NCBI RefSeq assembly: GCF_024662215.1
Contig: NZ_CP096115.1
Span: 310,001 to 374,000 of the forward strand
Source of the DNA: Methanoplanus endosymbiosus
GTDB taxonomy: Archaea > Halobacteriota > Methanomicrobia > Methanomicrobiales > Methanomicrobiaceae
DNA: 64,000 bases
Direction: 5' to 3'
In this document: piece by piece, positions 33,692 through 42,933 of the stretch
Layout: each line of letters opens with the position of its first letter
Position numbering within the stretch: position 1 is the first letter of the stretch
Position numbers and translations under genes: made by a program
The notes under the pieces: model-generated
Databases searched by the model: none
Seen by the model: only the letters and a program-made list of their open reading frames with translations
What the model was told of the DNA's origin: nothing

Positions 33692-33950
33692 TGGCGGCTA
33701 CCGTAATCTCAGTGTAGCTTCAGGTCTTGTTGAATGCCTTCCTGAAAAGAAGGAGACTACTGAAAGATGCCGCTTCTGTGTTCATTCAAGAAAGTTTATG
33801 GTTAAAGGTGTCTGGTATGACTCACCTGCAAGAACATACTGTATGGCATGCAGGACAACAGAAATGCCGGATTATAAAAATGCAGATGCTGTACTGTGCG
33901 ATGACCTTAAAAAAGAAGGTTTCAGAAGTTTTCTGAATGTGATAAGCTGA
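33684..33950 (+). CDS. Small Cys-rich protein cotranslated with the YkgJ-like gene
   Basis: 88 residues with two Cys-x2-Cys pairs, ERCRFCVHSRKF and RTYCMACRTTE, plus single cysteines at VECLPEK and LCDDL, likely a zinc ribbon. No family was recognised. The 8-nt overlap with the upstream gene and compact size suggest a functional unit of two metal-binding proteins. It converges with cbiP at the stop, 4 nt apart. Confidence 0.7.
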   Translation: MTDGGYRNLSVASGLVECLPEKKETTERCRFCVHSRKFMVKGVWYDSPARTYCMACRTTEMPDYKNADAVLCDDLKKEGFRSFLNVIS

Positions 33951-33954
33951 GGAT

Positions 33955-35427
33955 TTATCTACCGGATTTTTGGCTGTTCACTGCAATTTTTCTTATCAAT
34001 TCAAGATCAGCATTTTTCTCAAAATGACTTGCAAGGTCACTGAAACTTTTTTCAAGGGAAAAATGTGATTCATCAATACCTGAAAATGTGATGCCTCTCT
34101 TTTCATGCAGATATTTAAGGAGTGATTGTGAAAAGTCCATATTTGAGAAAAGCCCGTGCATATATGTACCGATCACAAGGCCGTCATCAGTTACTGCTCC
34201 TTCATCCTCAAAGGCACTTTGGATGCCATCCGATAATGTCACACCCATATGAATTTCATACCCTGTAACGTCTCCGGCAGAGGAGAGGATTGGGCCAACA
34301 GGATTTGATCTTCTTGACACCTGCACCGTTGTCTTTCTGTAGCCCTCAAATCTTGTTCTGGTGTTGAGGATACCTATGCCTTCATGTATTTCATCAGAAT
34401 CTGATTCTACTGACATATCTGTTATGGTTTTCCCAAGCATCTGGTACCCTCCGCAGATTCCGATAATTGGTATTTTTTTATCTCTGGCCTCCCTTAATTT
34501 CTCAAAAAAACCATTCTCCCTCAGATATTTCAGATCTTCTGTTGTGTTTTTTGTGCCCGGAATAATGATCAGATCATAATCTTTGGGTATCTCCTCAGGA
34601 TGGACATATTCAACAGCAGAATAATTCTCAAGTATCTCAAAGTCACTGAAGTTTGAGATTCTTGGAAGCCTGATTATGGCAGTTTTTATGGGTTTATCCT
34701 TTGCAGTTTTATCCTGAATTGAGAGCGAATCCTCACTTGGAATATTTATATCTGTATATGGGATGACTCCAAGTACCGGTTTTCCTGTGCGCTTCTCAAT
34801 TTCACGCACACCTTCGGTGAACAGTTCCGGGTCACCTCTGAATTTATTGATGATAAATCCTGCAACATTGTGCACAACATCAGCCGGAAGAAGATTGTAT
34901 GTTCCGATAATCTGTGCAAAAATACCACCCCTTTCAATGTCACCCACGATAATTATTGGTATCTGAAGCTTTTTTGCAAGCTGAATATTTGCTATATCGC
35001 GCTTATAAAGATTGATCTCTGCTGCGCCTCCTGCCCCCTCAACTATAACAGTGCCGTATTTTTCTTCAAGTGAATAAAAAGAGTCTAACGAAATTTTCAG
35101 TAGTTCTTCAAATTCCATGTAATAATCACCGATATAAACATCCCTGAACGGCTTTCCCAGAAGAACAATCTGAGATGTCTTATCACCTTTTGGTTTTAGT
35201 AAAACCGGATTCATCTCTTTTTGGGGACTTATTCCCGCAGCAAATGCCTGCATAGCCTGTGCAATTCCAATTTCATCCCCTTCAGTTGTGATATATGAAT
35301 TAAGACTCATATTCTGGGATTTAAAAGGGGAGTTTACAATTCCGCTGTTTTTAAGGGACCTGCATATTGCGGCAACAACTGTGCTTTTTCCTGCGTGGGA
35401 AGAAGTTCCAAGGATCATGAGGGACAT
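33955..35427 (-). CDS. cbiP: Cobyric acid synthase CbiP/CobQ
   Basis: 490-residue glutamine-dependent enzyme that amidates four carboxylates of adenosylcobyrinic a,c-diamide, part of cobamide (vitamin B12) synthesis used by methyltransferases in methanogens. The N-terminal dethiobiotin synthetase-like domain has the P-loop GTSSHAGKSTVV. The C-terminal class I glutaminase domain has the nucleophile in GICGGYQMLG and the catalytic His in GYEIHMGVT. Complete and single; other cobalamin genes are not in the window. Confidence 0.94.
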   Translation of the reverse strand: MSLMILGTSSHAGKSTVVAAICRSLKNSGIVNSPFKSQNMSLNSYITTEGDEIGIAQAMQAFAAGISPQKEMNPVLLKPKGDKTSQIVLLGKPFRDVYIGDYYMEFEELLKISLDSFYSLEEKYGTVIVEGAGGAAEINLYKRDIANIQLAKKLQIPIIIVGDIERGGIFAQIIGTYNLLPADVVHNVAGFIINKFRGDPELFTEGVREIEKRTGKPVLGVIPYTDINIPSEDSLSIQDKTAKDKPIKTAIIRLPRISNFSDFEILENYSAVEYVHPEEIPKDYDLIIIPGTKNTTEDLKYLRENGFFEKLREARDKKIPIIGICGGYQMLGKTITDMSVESDSDEIHEGIGILNTRTRFEGYRKTTVQVSRRSNPVGPILSSAGDVTGYEIHMGVTLSDGIQSAFEDEGAVTDDGLVIGTYMHGLFSNMDFSQSLLKYLHEKRGITFSGIDESHFSLEKSFSDLASHFEKNADLELIRKIAVNSQKSGR

Positions 35428-35700
35428 ATTCAGTAATTTATATGATCTGCTCTTAATTTGAGTATTTGTCTTTTGTTTCCCGGAAAAAATACCTGCGGGT
35501 TTTGCTTTGACAGATGTGAATTATCATGACTATGGTGAATTTCCGGCTGGTTTTAACAGGGTTCATTTTGCGCGTATCTCAATCGGAAGAGATCTGACGG
35601 ATATTTTTTACAATTCTTTTATTACATGAGTATTCTGTATAGGAATTGCTGTAACCTGCATGCCAACAAATATATAACCCGAATATTAACGTATCAGGTA

Positions 35701-36006
35701 ATGACTGGTGGTATTTGTCCGAAATGCGGACTGCCAAAAGAACTGTGTATCTGTGAAGAAGTTGCCAAGGAGCAGCAGCAGATCAGTGTAAAGATCAATA
35801 AAAGGCGTTATGGAAAAGAAGTAACCGTTGTAGACGGTCTGGACCCTTACGATATAGATCTGGAAGAGCTTCAGAAATTCCTGAAGGGAAAACTTGCCTG
35901 TGGTGGCACAATTAAGGGCAATTCTATTGAACTTCAGGGTAACCACCGTGAAAGGGTCAAGAAGTTACTTCTTGACAAGGGATATAAACTTGATAATATA
36001 AATTGA
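35701..36006 (+). CDS. sui1: Translation initiation factor aIF1 (SUI1)
   Basis: 101-residue factor that monitors start-codon selection on the small subunit. A short zinc-type N-terminus ([16 protein letters not shown]) precedes the SUI1 fold ([22 protein letters not shown]) with the [15 protein letters not shown] loop and the C-terminal [17 protein letters not shown]. The ATG at 35701 is the family start; 25 more codons are open upstream. An AATATATAA box at ~35668-35676 gives a nearly leaderless mRNA. Confidence 0.93.
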   Translation: MTGGICPKCGLPKELCICEEVAKEQQQISVKINKRRYGKEVTVVDGLDPYDIDLEELQKFLKGKLACGGTIKGNSIELQGNHRERVKKLLLDKGYKLDNIN

Positions 36007-36348
36007 TCTTTTTTGGAATCAATACAGGCATTTTAAGCTGATTTTTTTGGCATTTGCCAAAATATTGTTTTGTACAGATGTTTGGAATGCCCGCATGATT
36101 TGCAGGCAATGATCTTCCCACTGCCGGGTTATCCGGCAGGAAATGGAAAATCAGATTATTTTATGTACTGTCATTACTGAAAGTAAAATTACGATCTAAC
36201 TGGCAGAAAGCCCATGACTTTAGCCATGGGATAAATACTTTCATAATGCTCTTCTATCTCCGGATCTCTTCTGTAACTCTGACATAAATGTGTACTCTTT
36301 TTCCCGGCCAAGACTCTGTACAGTTTGATGCCGCATAAAAATATGGAA
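36007..36348. other. Intergenic region with a solo IS200/IS605-like hairpin
   Basis: About 340 bases without a gene. It starts with a T-run after aIF1 (~36008-36014) and a perfect TTTGGCA-TT-TGCCAAA hairpin (36046-36061). Then comes the IS200/IS605-type hairpin block (36203-36229). A 63-codon frame on the minus strand crosses that hairpin and is not credible. Confidence 0.5.
36203..36230 (+). mobile_element. Solo IS200/IS605-type end hairpin, copy 1
   Basis: GCAGAAAGCCC then ATGACTTTAGCCATGGG: a hairpin with CCCATG/CATGGG arms. It matches the 58723-58749 copy at 25 of 27 positions. This form is typical of the right end of IS200/IS605-family elements, which also yields the guide-RNA scaffold of TnpB. 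No transposase or TnpB gene is adjacent, so it is a remnant or a non-autonomous palindrome element. Confidence 0.6.
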
Positions 36349-37359
36349 TTATATAAAGAATCTGAATGACACCCATGCAATGAGCAGCATTATCAGTGAA
36401 TATTTCAGGCCGGAAAGAGCACTTCCTTCACCCATCTGCCCTGCAACAAGTCCGGAGAAGAAACCCTGAATCATAGCGGCATGAGAAAAAATTCTCCTGT
36501 ATAGTCCCATATCAACAGACCCACCAAAAGACATTCCGGGCGTATCCCCTCCTGAAGAGGCTGAGGCTGCCTCACCGGCTTCGGCCATTGTATCAAGAAA
36601 TGTACCTGTCATAATTGCAATAACAAACAGAAAAACAAGGAATGATACAAGAACTATCACCACATATATCATCATATTATTTCTCCTTTCGTCTGCAAGG
36701 TTTACAAATTCGTAGGAGTCGTTTGCTGCTGCGTTTAAAACCTCACTGACATTTCCTCCTGCTTTGCTCGCCTTTGCAATAAGATCAACACTTCTTCTTG
36801 CAAGCGGAGTGCCGAGATTTTCGCCAAATCTGTATATTGCCTCAACAAAAGGGACATTCCAGGAGATTTCATTGTCCAGTTTTTTTATGTGCTGTGTAAG
36901 GCCGCCGTAATCTCCATTTGCTACCGAATGTATGGCAGTAGGCAATGTCATACCGCTCTCGTTCATTCCGGCAACATCCCTGAAAAAATTCGGAAGCGCA
37001 ACTTCAATGTTTTTTATTCTCATTCCTTCTTTAGTATAAAAAAATGCAAGCGGAGTAAGTGCGACTACGAGCGTGATTACAAAGATATCATCTATAAATG
37101 TCGATGTAATCAGTGATTTTATTCCGTAATCTCTTACAGTTGTTATAAATCCGGCAAGAAAAATGATTATTGCTGCGGGTACTGAGACAATTAGAATATT
37201 GAGTGGATTTTCGGTCAGGAATTTCAGCGGATTGTGAATAATTCTGTTAATCCCTGTTTTTGCCTTTCGCCTGCTTTCTATCTTATTCAGAATTTCATCC
37301 TGTTTTGGATCTGTATCCGAGATCTGATCTTTTTTATCCTTCTTTTTAAATAGTCTCAT
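36349..37359 (-). CDS. Type II/IV secretion F-domain membrane protein (TadC/FlaJ-like), second copy
   Basis: 336-residue platform protein of an archaeal pilus-like system. A charged N-terminus precedes two hydrophobic segments (ILIVSVPAAIIIFLAGFITTV and FVITLVVALTPLAFFYTKEG), then the T2SSF domain (ALPNFFRDVAGMNESGMTLPTAI, RRSVDLIAKASKAGGNVSEVLNAAAND) and C-terminal membrane helices. It would assemble in the membrane with the ATPase to drive polymerisation of a pilin. It lies 1 nt from the related upstream gene on the same strand. Confidence 0.85.
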   Translation of the reverse strand: MRLFKKKDKKDQISDTDPKQDEILNKIESRRKAKTGINRIIHNPLKFLTENPLNILIVSVPAAIIIFLAGFITTVRDYGIKSLITSTFIDDIFVITLVVALTPLAFFYTKEGMRIKNIEVALPNFFRDVAGMNESGMTLPTAIHSVANGDYGGLTQHIKKLDNEISWNVPFVEAIYRFGENLGTPLARRSVDLIAKASKAGGNVSEVLNAAANDSYEFVNLADERRNNMMIYVVIVLVSFLVFLFVIAIMTGTFLDTMAEAGEAASASSGGDTPGMSFGGSVDMGLYRRIFSHAAMIQGFFSGLVAGQMGEGSALSGLKYSLIMLLIAWVSFRFFI

Positions 37360-37360
37360 T

Positions 37361-38284
37361 TCAGACCTCAGGAGTCATAGAATCTATAAGTATCACAAAC
37401 ATTATACTGCCCATCGGAATTATTCCATATATTACAGCATAGAGAAACAACGGATTTGAAGACCCGCTTATAGTTGACATTATTGACTGAAGAATAATGA
37501 GGAATAATGTGCCTGCAACAAGTGCAGTAACATATGATTCTGAGATCAGGCCAAGCGTTTCAAGAAATGTCTTCTGCTCCTGCCTGTTTTCCCTTGTGTA
37601 CTGTCCGGCTTTGTTTCTGAAATAATCAGAAAGATTACTGCCGCTGGATATGCTTGCAACAGCACCCTGATAAAAATCCTTCATTCTGGCGCTTGGTGTA
37701 TATTGTCCTGCTATTCTTAAAGCTTCAACAAGATCTTTACCAAATATATCCACATCGCGTGCAACAAATCTTGCCTCTACTGAACTTTCGCCATATATCG
37801 GACTTTCTCCAAGGAGCCTGAATACTTCTGCCGGTGTTATCCCTGCTGTGGACATTGCAGTAATATAATTTATTGCATATGGGAGGGTTGCATCAATATT
37901 TCTCTTTCTTTCTTTTGCCAGTATTCCGGGATAAATTAAAAACAGAGAGTAGGTAACCCCCCCAAATATCAGAAGTGAGAGTATTACAACCAGAACTGTG
38001 CCTATTATAAGATTATACTGGCTGAGGGTGACGACTATGTCAGGAACCTCTCCGCGGTAAACTACCAGACTGGGGAGTTTTAAGGCATATGTGATAATTC
38101 CGATGACAAATGCCATAAGAAGTCCTGCAACTATTGCTGAAACATATGCTGTTGCGAGATATGCCTCAAATGGCGTTTTCATTCTGGCTTTTACCATATC
38201 AGTTCTGAGAGAGAGATAATCATCCCTCTTTTTCCTGGCGCGGTCGCCCATAAGGTTGAAACAAAATCTCTCCAAACTATTCAT
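37361..38284 (-). CDS. Type II/IV secretion F-domain membrane protein (TadB/FlaJ-like), first copy
   Basis: 307-residue partner of the preceding gene product. Membrane helices (VSAIVAGLLMAFVIGIITY, IIGTVLVVILSLLIFGGVTY) flank a T2SSF domain beginning LPYAINYITAMSTAGITPAEVF with RFVARDVDIFGKDLVEALRI. Having two F-domain proteins in tandem matches archaeal Tad-like pili rather than the single-FlaJ archaellum. It overlaps the ATPase stop by 8 nt, showing translational coupling. Confidence 0.85.
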   Translation of the reverse strand: MNSLERFCFNLMGDRARKKRDDYLSLRTDMVKARMKTPFEAYLATAYVSAIVAGLLMAFVIGIITYALKLPSLVVYRGEVPDIVVTLSQYNLIIGTVLVVILSLLIFGGVTYSLFLIYPGILAKERKRNIDATLPYAINYITAMSTAGITPAEVFRLLGESPIYGESSVEARFVARDVDIFGKDLVEALRIAGQYTPSARMKDFYQGAVASISSGSNLSDYFRNKAGQYTRENRQEQKTFLETLGLISESYVTALVAGTLFLIILQSIMSTISGSSNPLFLYAVIYGIIPMGSIMFVILIDSMTPEV

Positions 38285-41249
38285 ACAGATCAGTCCTTAC
38301 TAGATTCATTATTGTATCAGGATCTCTGTAATACGACATCAGAACTTTTCCGACATCCTTGTAATTCCTGAGTTTCTTAATTCTCATCCATTCAAGAATT
38401 TCCTGCCTCCGTTTTAATTCCTCGCGAATTCTCTCTTCGTTCCACCCACGCTCTTCCATTATTTCTTCAAGTATGTATGATTTCCCGGAATAACGGATTT
38501 CATCCGTTGCAGGATACCATTTGAAGACATCATTTGTGATTAATTCGCGTGTTCTTGGATCGATGTCCAGAATTTCTATCAGTTGTTTGTTTCTTCTTAT
38601 TCTCTGACCTCCGACTCTTGACTGAACCTGAACACTGACAAGATGAAGGGCATTTAACATATTTCTTGGTACATTTAGAGGTGGATTTTCAAGTCTGTGG
38701 ACAACACTTGCAACTGAGTCTGCATGCATGGTTGCATATGTGATATGACCGGTACTCATGGCCTGGAACAGGGTCAGGGCTTCATTTCCTCTCACTTCAC
38801 CCACAATGATGTATTCCGGTCTTTGCCTGAGTGCGGCCCTCAGGAGTTCATACATATCAATTGAACCCTTACCATCTGAGTCAAATGACTCCCTGGTGAT
38901 GCTTGGAATCCAGTTTTGATGCGGAAGTTTTAGTTCCCTTGTATCTTCAAGTGATACAATTTTTGCAAGAGGGGGTATAAACAGAGATATTGCATTCAGT
39001 GTTGTGGTCTTTCCGGAGGCAGTTCCACCTGCAAAGATACATGATTTTCCGCCCTCTACTGCAAGCCAGATATACGCGATTGAAAGGGGTGTAAATGTTC
39101 CCCATTCAATGAGATCTGTTGGTGTAATAGGTTCTTCCTTGAATTTTCTTATTGTAAATGTAGAGCCGTTTGCAGTAACTTCAGTTCCAAGAGTCATCTG
39201 TATTCTTGAACCGTCAGACATTGTGGCATCAAGCATCGGTTCTGCAATTGATATATATTTTCCAGCTCTTTGTGCAAGCCTTGTTACAAAAGAATCCAGA
39301 CTTATGCTATTTTCATATGAAAGGGTTGTCTCCATTGATTCATAATTTGAGTGATAAATAAATATTGGAGTATTAAGTCCATCACATGATATGTCCTCAA
39401 TAAATTTATCATGCATAATCGGGTCAATAAGACCATCTCCAAGGAATTCCTTATAAATTTGATATAATATTTTTGCCTTAGTGGGAGGATCTGTTTTAAT
39501 TCCATAATCAGATATTATATCCGAGACTGACACTTTTAAAATCTCATATGATTCTTCTTTAGTGATGTCTTTTGTATTTACATCAAGAGTTTCAAATAAT
39601 CTCTGTTTGATCTCTTTGAATAGTTCTTCTTCTGCTTTATTAAGGAAAGGTTCAATCACATTATATATATATTCATTTGTATTTTTGTCATACACAATTC
39701 TTACATATGCATAAGGCTCATTTACCGGATATAATTCAACTTCCTCAAGTCCTTCCACATTTTCAGAATTAAATGAGAGATCTACAATTGAACCATGAAC
39801 AGAAGGATTATATTCTGCCTGATATACTTTTTCTGGCTTTTTAAACCTGGAAAAAAACTTCCCTGAGGGTTTGGTTTCTCCGGAAATCTGATCCTTCTTC
39901 TTTCTTTTAAAATCTGTTAATCTGCCGGAGAGAACCGTTTTTTCATCAGGGAAATTTTTTATGTAAATTGAATCAATTTTGGAGAGAATCTCTTCCTTTT
40001 CTTCCGGCAAAAAGGCCTTATCTTTTGATTTAAACTTAAAATCTTCAAGTTCAAAAGTTGCACCTTCCGGAAGAATAAGATCTGAAAATTCCTCATTTGA
40101 AGAATATGAAATCTCCTTATCTTCAAATTCTTCTTTCCCGGACCACCTTGTTTTTTTTGCAGGAGGATATATTTTTATTCCTTTATTTTCAGGAGATTCT
40201 GCATTTATTCTTTTTTCAAAGTCCTGTATCTTATATTCTGTAGCATTTTCATCCGCTTCTGCCACTACGCCGGAATCTTCAGGTTCTTCTTTGTATTCTT
40301 CATCCGCTTCTGCTAATACGCCGGAATCTTCCGGTTCTTCTTTGTATTTTTCATCTGATTCTGTTACTACGCCGGAATCTTCAGGTTCTTCAGGTTTTTC
40401 AGTGCTTACCACTTCATTTATTCTGGTTTCAGTTTCCTTTCCGATTTCTTCTCCGGCTTCTGCTACTACACCAGAATCTTCAGTTTTTTCAGGCTGTCCT
40501 TCGTGATCGTCTTTTTCAGCCGGATTTCTTTCTGATTTTTTCTCCTGGCTTAAGCTGTACCTGCCGGCAAGCTCATGCAGTTCTGAAGAGATTCCAAAAC
40601 TGACCTTTGAAGACGTTATCTCTTCATTTTCTTCATTTTCTTCAGTTTTAATTTCAGTTCTAATATTGACAGGGGTTATTCCGGCAGAATGTTCAGGCAG
40701 TAATTCATCTGATTCTTCATCTGACAGTTCTTTATATCCCTCAGGTTTTTCAGAATCATCATCTGCTTCAGGCTTACGATATATATTATCATCAGATAAT
40801 TCCTCTTTATCCCCTTCATTTCCGGCATACACTCTGTGTATAATCCGGTTTTTTTCGTTGACAGAATTTTGGGAGTCTTTTAAATGTTCTTTAATGCCAG
40901 TTTTTTCTTCAGCTGTTCTGATTTTTTTTAAAATATCTTCAAGGCTTTTTTCAGCCTGAATTTTATCAGGCTGCTTTTCCGGACTGCTTACTAATAAATT
41001 ACTTAATTCCGGTTTACTCTTATCAGGATCATCTTTCTTTGGATTGTCTGGTATAAGGTTATTTAAATAAGATTTGTCATTTTTATTTCCGGAAAGTACA
41101 TCCACATTACTTCTGCCAATTAATTCCTCGATATTATTTTTATTTTCAATTGGAATATTTATTAAAATTTCTTCTTCCGGGTTACTGTTTTTTCTGGATT
41201 TCCTTTTAAATAGTGATTTAAATCCCTTATTTTTCTCTTCATCAGACAT
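38277..41249 (-). CDS. Type II/IV secretion ATPase with long acidic N-terminal extension
   Basis: 990 residues, about twice the usual length. Residues ~1-440 are highly charged and predicted disordered, including a repeat around EDSGVVAEADE (four copies, residues 257-334). The remainder is a GspE/TadA-type ATPase: N-terminal domain (VELYPVNEPYAYVRIVYDKNTNEY), then Walker A GGTASGKTTTLNAI (~39000-39041), Asp box EDTRELKLPHQNW, Walker B IIVGEVRGNEAL and His box GHITYATMHADS. It powers assembly of a pilus-like structure through the two F-domain proteins next to it. The N-terminal tail has no homologue I recognise. Confidence 0.9.
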   Translation of the reverse strand: MSDEEKNKGFKSLFKRKSRKNSNPEEEILINIPIENKNNIEELIGRSNVDVLSGNKNDKSYLNNLIPDNPKKDDPDKSKPELSNLLVSSPEKQPDKIQAEKSLEDILKKIRTAEEKTGIKEHLKDSQNSVNEKNRIIHRVYAGNEGDKEELSDDNIYRKPEADDDSEKPEGYKELSDEESDELLPEHSAGITPVNIRTEIKTEENEENEEITSSKVSFGISSELHELAGRYSLSQEKKSERNPAEKDDHEGQPEKTEDSGVVAEAGEEIGKETETRINEVVSTEKPEEPEDSGVVTESDEKYKEEPEDSGVLAEADEEYKEEPEDSGVVAEADENATEYKIQDFEKRINAESPENKGIKIYPPAKKTRWSGKEEFEDKEISYSSNEEFSDLILPEGATFELEDFKFKSKDKAFLPEEKEEILSKIDSIYIKNFPDEKTVLSGRLTDFKRKKKDQISGETKPSGKFFSRFKKPEKVYQAEYNPSVHGSIVDLSFNSENVEGLEEVELYPVNEPYAYVRIVYDKNTNEYIYNVIEPFLNKAEEELFKEIKQRLFETLDVNTKDITKEESYEILKVSVSDIISDYGIKTDPPTKAKILYQIYKEFLGDGLIDPIMHDKFIEDISCDGLNTPIFIYHSNYESMETTLSYENSISLDSFVTRLAQRAGKYISIAEPMLDATMSDGSRIQMTLGTEVTANGSTFTIRKFKEEPITPTDLIEWGTFTPLSIAYIWLAVEGGKSCIFAGGTASGKTTTLNAISLFIPPLAKIVSLEDTRELKLPHQNWIPSITRESFDSDGKGSIDMYELLRAALRQRPEYIIVGEVRGNEALTLFQAMSTGHITYATMHADSVASVVHRLENPPLNVPRNMLNALHLVSVQVQSRVGGQRIRRNKQLIEILDIDPRTRELITNDVFKWYPATDEIRYSGKSYILEEIMEERGWNEERIREELKRRQEILEWMRIKKLRNYKDVGKVLMSYYRDPDTIMNLVRTDLYE
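40248..40481 (-). repeat. In-frame tandem repeat inside the secretion ATPase gene
   Basis: Four copies of an EDSGVVAEADE-like unit at residues 257-267, 290-300, 307-317 and 324-334. The last three are 17 residues (51 bp) apart, with nucleotide identity high enough to suggest recent slippage duplication. It sits in the disordered tail, well away from the catalytic core. Confidence 0.8.
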
Positions 41250-41260
41250 ATTTTCTCCGG

Positions 41261-41890
41261 TTATAATTCTATTCTGAAATATTCATCCGGACCAGATATT
41301 GATAATTTGGTCTTAAAATCAGTATGATCTTTTATCATAACAGTACATATATAATCTCCTCTTGGAATCACAAATGCTGCCATTCCTGAAGACGGTGTTA
41401 TTGCATGGCTGTATGAGGCTCTTCCTTTTTTTTTCATAATTACTTTGGCACCTTCAGCCGGATTATCATTTAAATTAACATAAATGACAACTTTTGATGT
41501 TTTAATTCCAAAATTTCCCATATGTGGAACTGCACTTTCATCCATGTGCTCATTTAAAATACTATTTTTATATATTCTTGATCTGGATATTACAGATGAG
41601 GCAAGCTTTTCCCCGATTACAAATACTCTGAAGTTCAGTGATTTATCAAGTTTGTAAAGGGCTTTATCTCCATAAAGGATACCTAATTTATCTATAAATA
41701 CTGCCCCTTCAATTTCTCCGCTTTCTGAAATTAAAAGCAGTCCGGTTTCATCATTTTCTGACAATATTATGGCTGACAAATTATTGTCATAAATATATCT
41801 GAGCATATTGTTATAGGAATATTCCCCCACATATTCTGAATTTTTTAGAATTTTTTCAAGTTCCTGAGTAATTTCCATTTTATTCCCCAT
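41261..41890 (-). CDS. Accessory protein of the pilus-like operon, unrecognised
   Basis: 209 residues, first gene of the minus-strand secretion operon and 11 nt from the ATPase. No signal peptide or transmembrane segment is visible. The N-terminal ~130 residues look like a small regulatory alpha/beta domain (GLLLISESGEIEGAVFIDKLG). The C-terminal ~80 form a beta-sandwich like a carboxypeptidase regulatory or Ig-like fold (VVIYVNLNDNPAEGAKVIMKKKG). Function unknown; its operon position suggests a role in assembly or regulation. Confidence 0.7.
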   Translation of the reverse strand: MGNKMEITQELEKILKNSEYVGEYSYNNMLRYIYDNNLSAIILSENDETGLLLISESGEIEGAVFIDKLGILYGDKALYKLDKSLNFRVFVIGEKLASSVISRSRIYKNSILNEHMDESAVPHMGNFGIKTSKVVIYVNLNDNPAEGAKVIMKKKGRASYSHAITPSSGMAAFVIPRGDYICTVMIKDHTDFKTKLSISGPDEYFRIEL

Positions 41891-42032
41891 AAGGACATTA
41901 TTCTATCCGGGTACTCCCGTATTGATACCATGCTGGTTTAGAACAATTTATCCGGATAATTTATTGATGATAATCTGTATTATCTGACAGATTAATATCA
42001 CTTTTTGTACCTGAAGGTGCACTATATTATAT

Positions 42033-42058
42033 TTTACTTTGTCAAAACTATAATACAG
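42033..42058 (+). promoter_or_regulatory. TATA element of the prepilin peptidase gene
   Basis: TATATTATATTTTA at ~42032-42045 lies ~20 nt upstream of ATG 42059 with no ribosome binding site between, fitting a leaderless archaeal mRNA. The region to 41891 is shared with the divergent pilus operon. Confidence 0.5.
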
Positions 42059-42853
42059 ATGCAGTATATTGAGCCTCTGGTTATCTCATCGGTTGTTGTA
42101 ATAATAACCCTTCTATATGCGTCATACAGAGATATTCTTGAGCGGCGGGTGGCCTTTAAGACATGGTACCCTATGCTGGCTGTCGGAATTCCAATGACAT
42201 TGTGGGCTTACCTGATCTTTTTTGGCATTCAGACACGCTTTGCCACGGGTATGATCATCATGACTGTGATCTTCTCTTTAATGTTTTACTTCATGTCAGC
42301 ATATCTTCATCTTTTTGGAGGTGCAGATGCCTGGGCAATGATCTTTATATCCATATTAATTCCATTCTATCCCCTACAGCCATTATGGGGAGTTCCGCCA
42401 TACCAGTTTTTCCCATTCAGTGTTTTTGTAAATGCAGTTATTCTGAATCTTGCAGTGCCGGTGGCACTGCTGTTTTATAATATTCTAAAGGGCAATATAG
42501 CACCTCTCAAATACATGATGATAGGTTATCCGGTAAAAGGAGACTCCCTTACTGACCATTATGGATTTATTATGGAAGAATTTGAAGAGGACGGTGATGA
42601 GATCAAAAGACGTTTTGTGACATATGGCGGCTCACTAAAACGGATGGTTAAAGGGAAGAGAAGGATGTACACCGTAGATATAAGAAAAAATCCTGAGGAT
42701 TATTCTGAAGAAATCAGACTGTATAAAAAAGCAGGATCTGTCTGGATCTCCTATGCAGTTCCTTTTATCATCCCAATCACTGCCGGATTTATTACAGCGC
42801 TGATATTTGGAGATATTCTCATTACATTGATCAATATTCTTTTAGGCATTTAA
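42059..42853 (+). CDS. Class III prepilin peptidase (A24 family, archaeal)
   Basis: 264-residue polytopic aspartyl protease that removes class III signal peptides from archaeal pilins or archaellins. The two catalytic Asp residues are in the YRDILERRV and HLFGGADAWA motifs, equivalent to the aspartate pair of FlaK/PibD. At least six hydrophobic segments are visible, plus a cytoplasmic loop rich in charge (EEFEEDGDEIKRRF). TTG 42005 would extend the protein by 18 residues; ATG 42059 with its TATA box is preferred. It is divergent from the pilus-like operon it would serve. Confidence 0.88.
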   Translation: MQYIEPLVISSVVVIITLLYASYRDILERRVAFKTWYPMLAVGIPMTLWAYLIFFGIQTRFATGMIIMTVIFSLMFYFMSAYLHLFGGADAWAMIFISILIPFYPLQPLWGVPPYQFFPFSVFVNAVILNLAVPVALLFYNILKGNIAPLKYMMIGYPVKGDSLTDHYGFIMEEFEEDGDEIKRRFVTYGGSLKRMVKGKRRMYTVDIRKNPEDYSEEIRLYKKAGSVWISYAVPFIIPITAGFITALIFGDILITLINILLGI

Positions 42854-42933
42854 AAATTGATAAAATAAATCACAAGTCATTTTCTGAGAGAGTAATTCAG
42901 AATCATACAATAATATTATTTACAGGTGTTTAA

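Noticed and set aside
36189-36380. 63-codon minus-strand frame
   Set aside because: It runs across the IS200/IS605-type hairpin and has no domain; coding is an accident of the palindrome.
39979-40506. Plus-strand frame antisense to the ATPase repeat region
   Set aside because: Its Ser/Pro-rich translation mirrors the acidic 17-residue repeat on the real coding strand.
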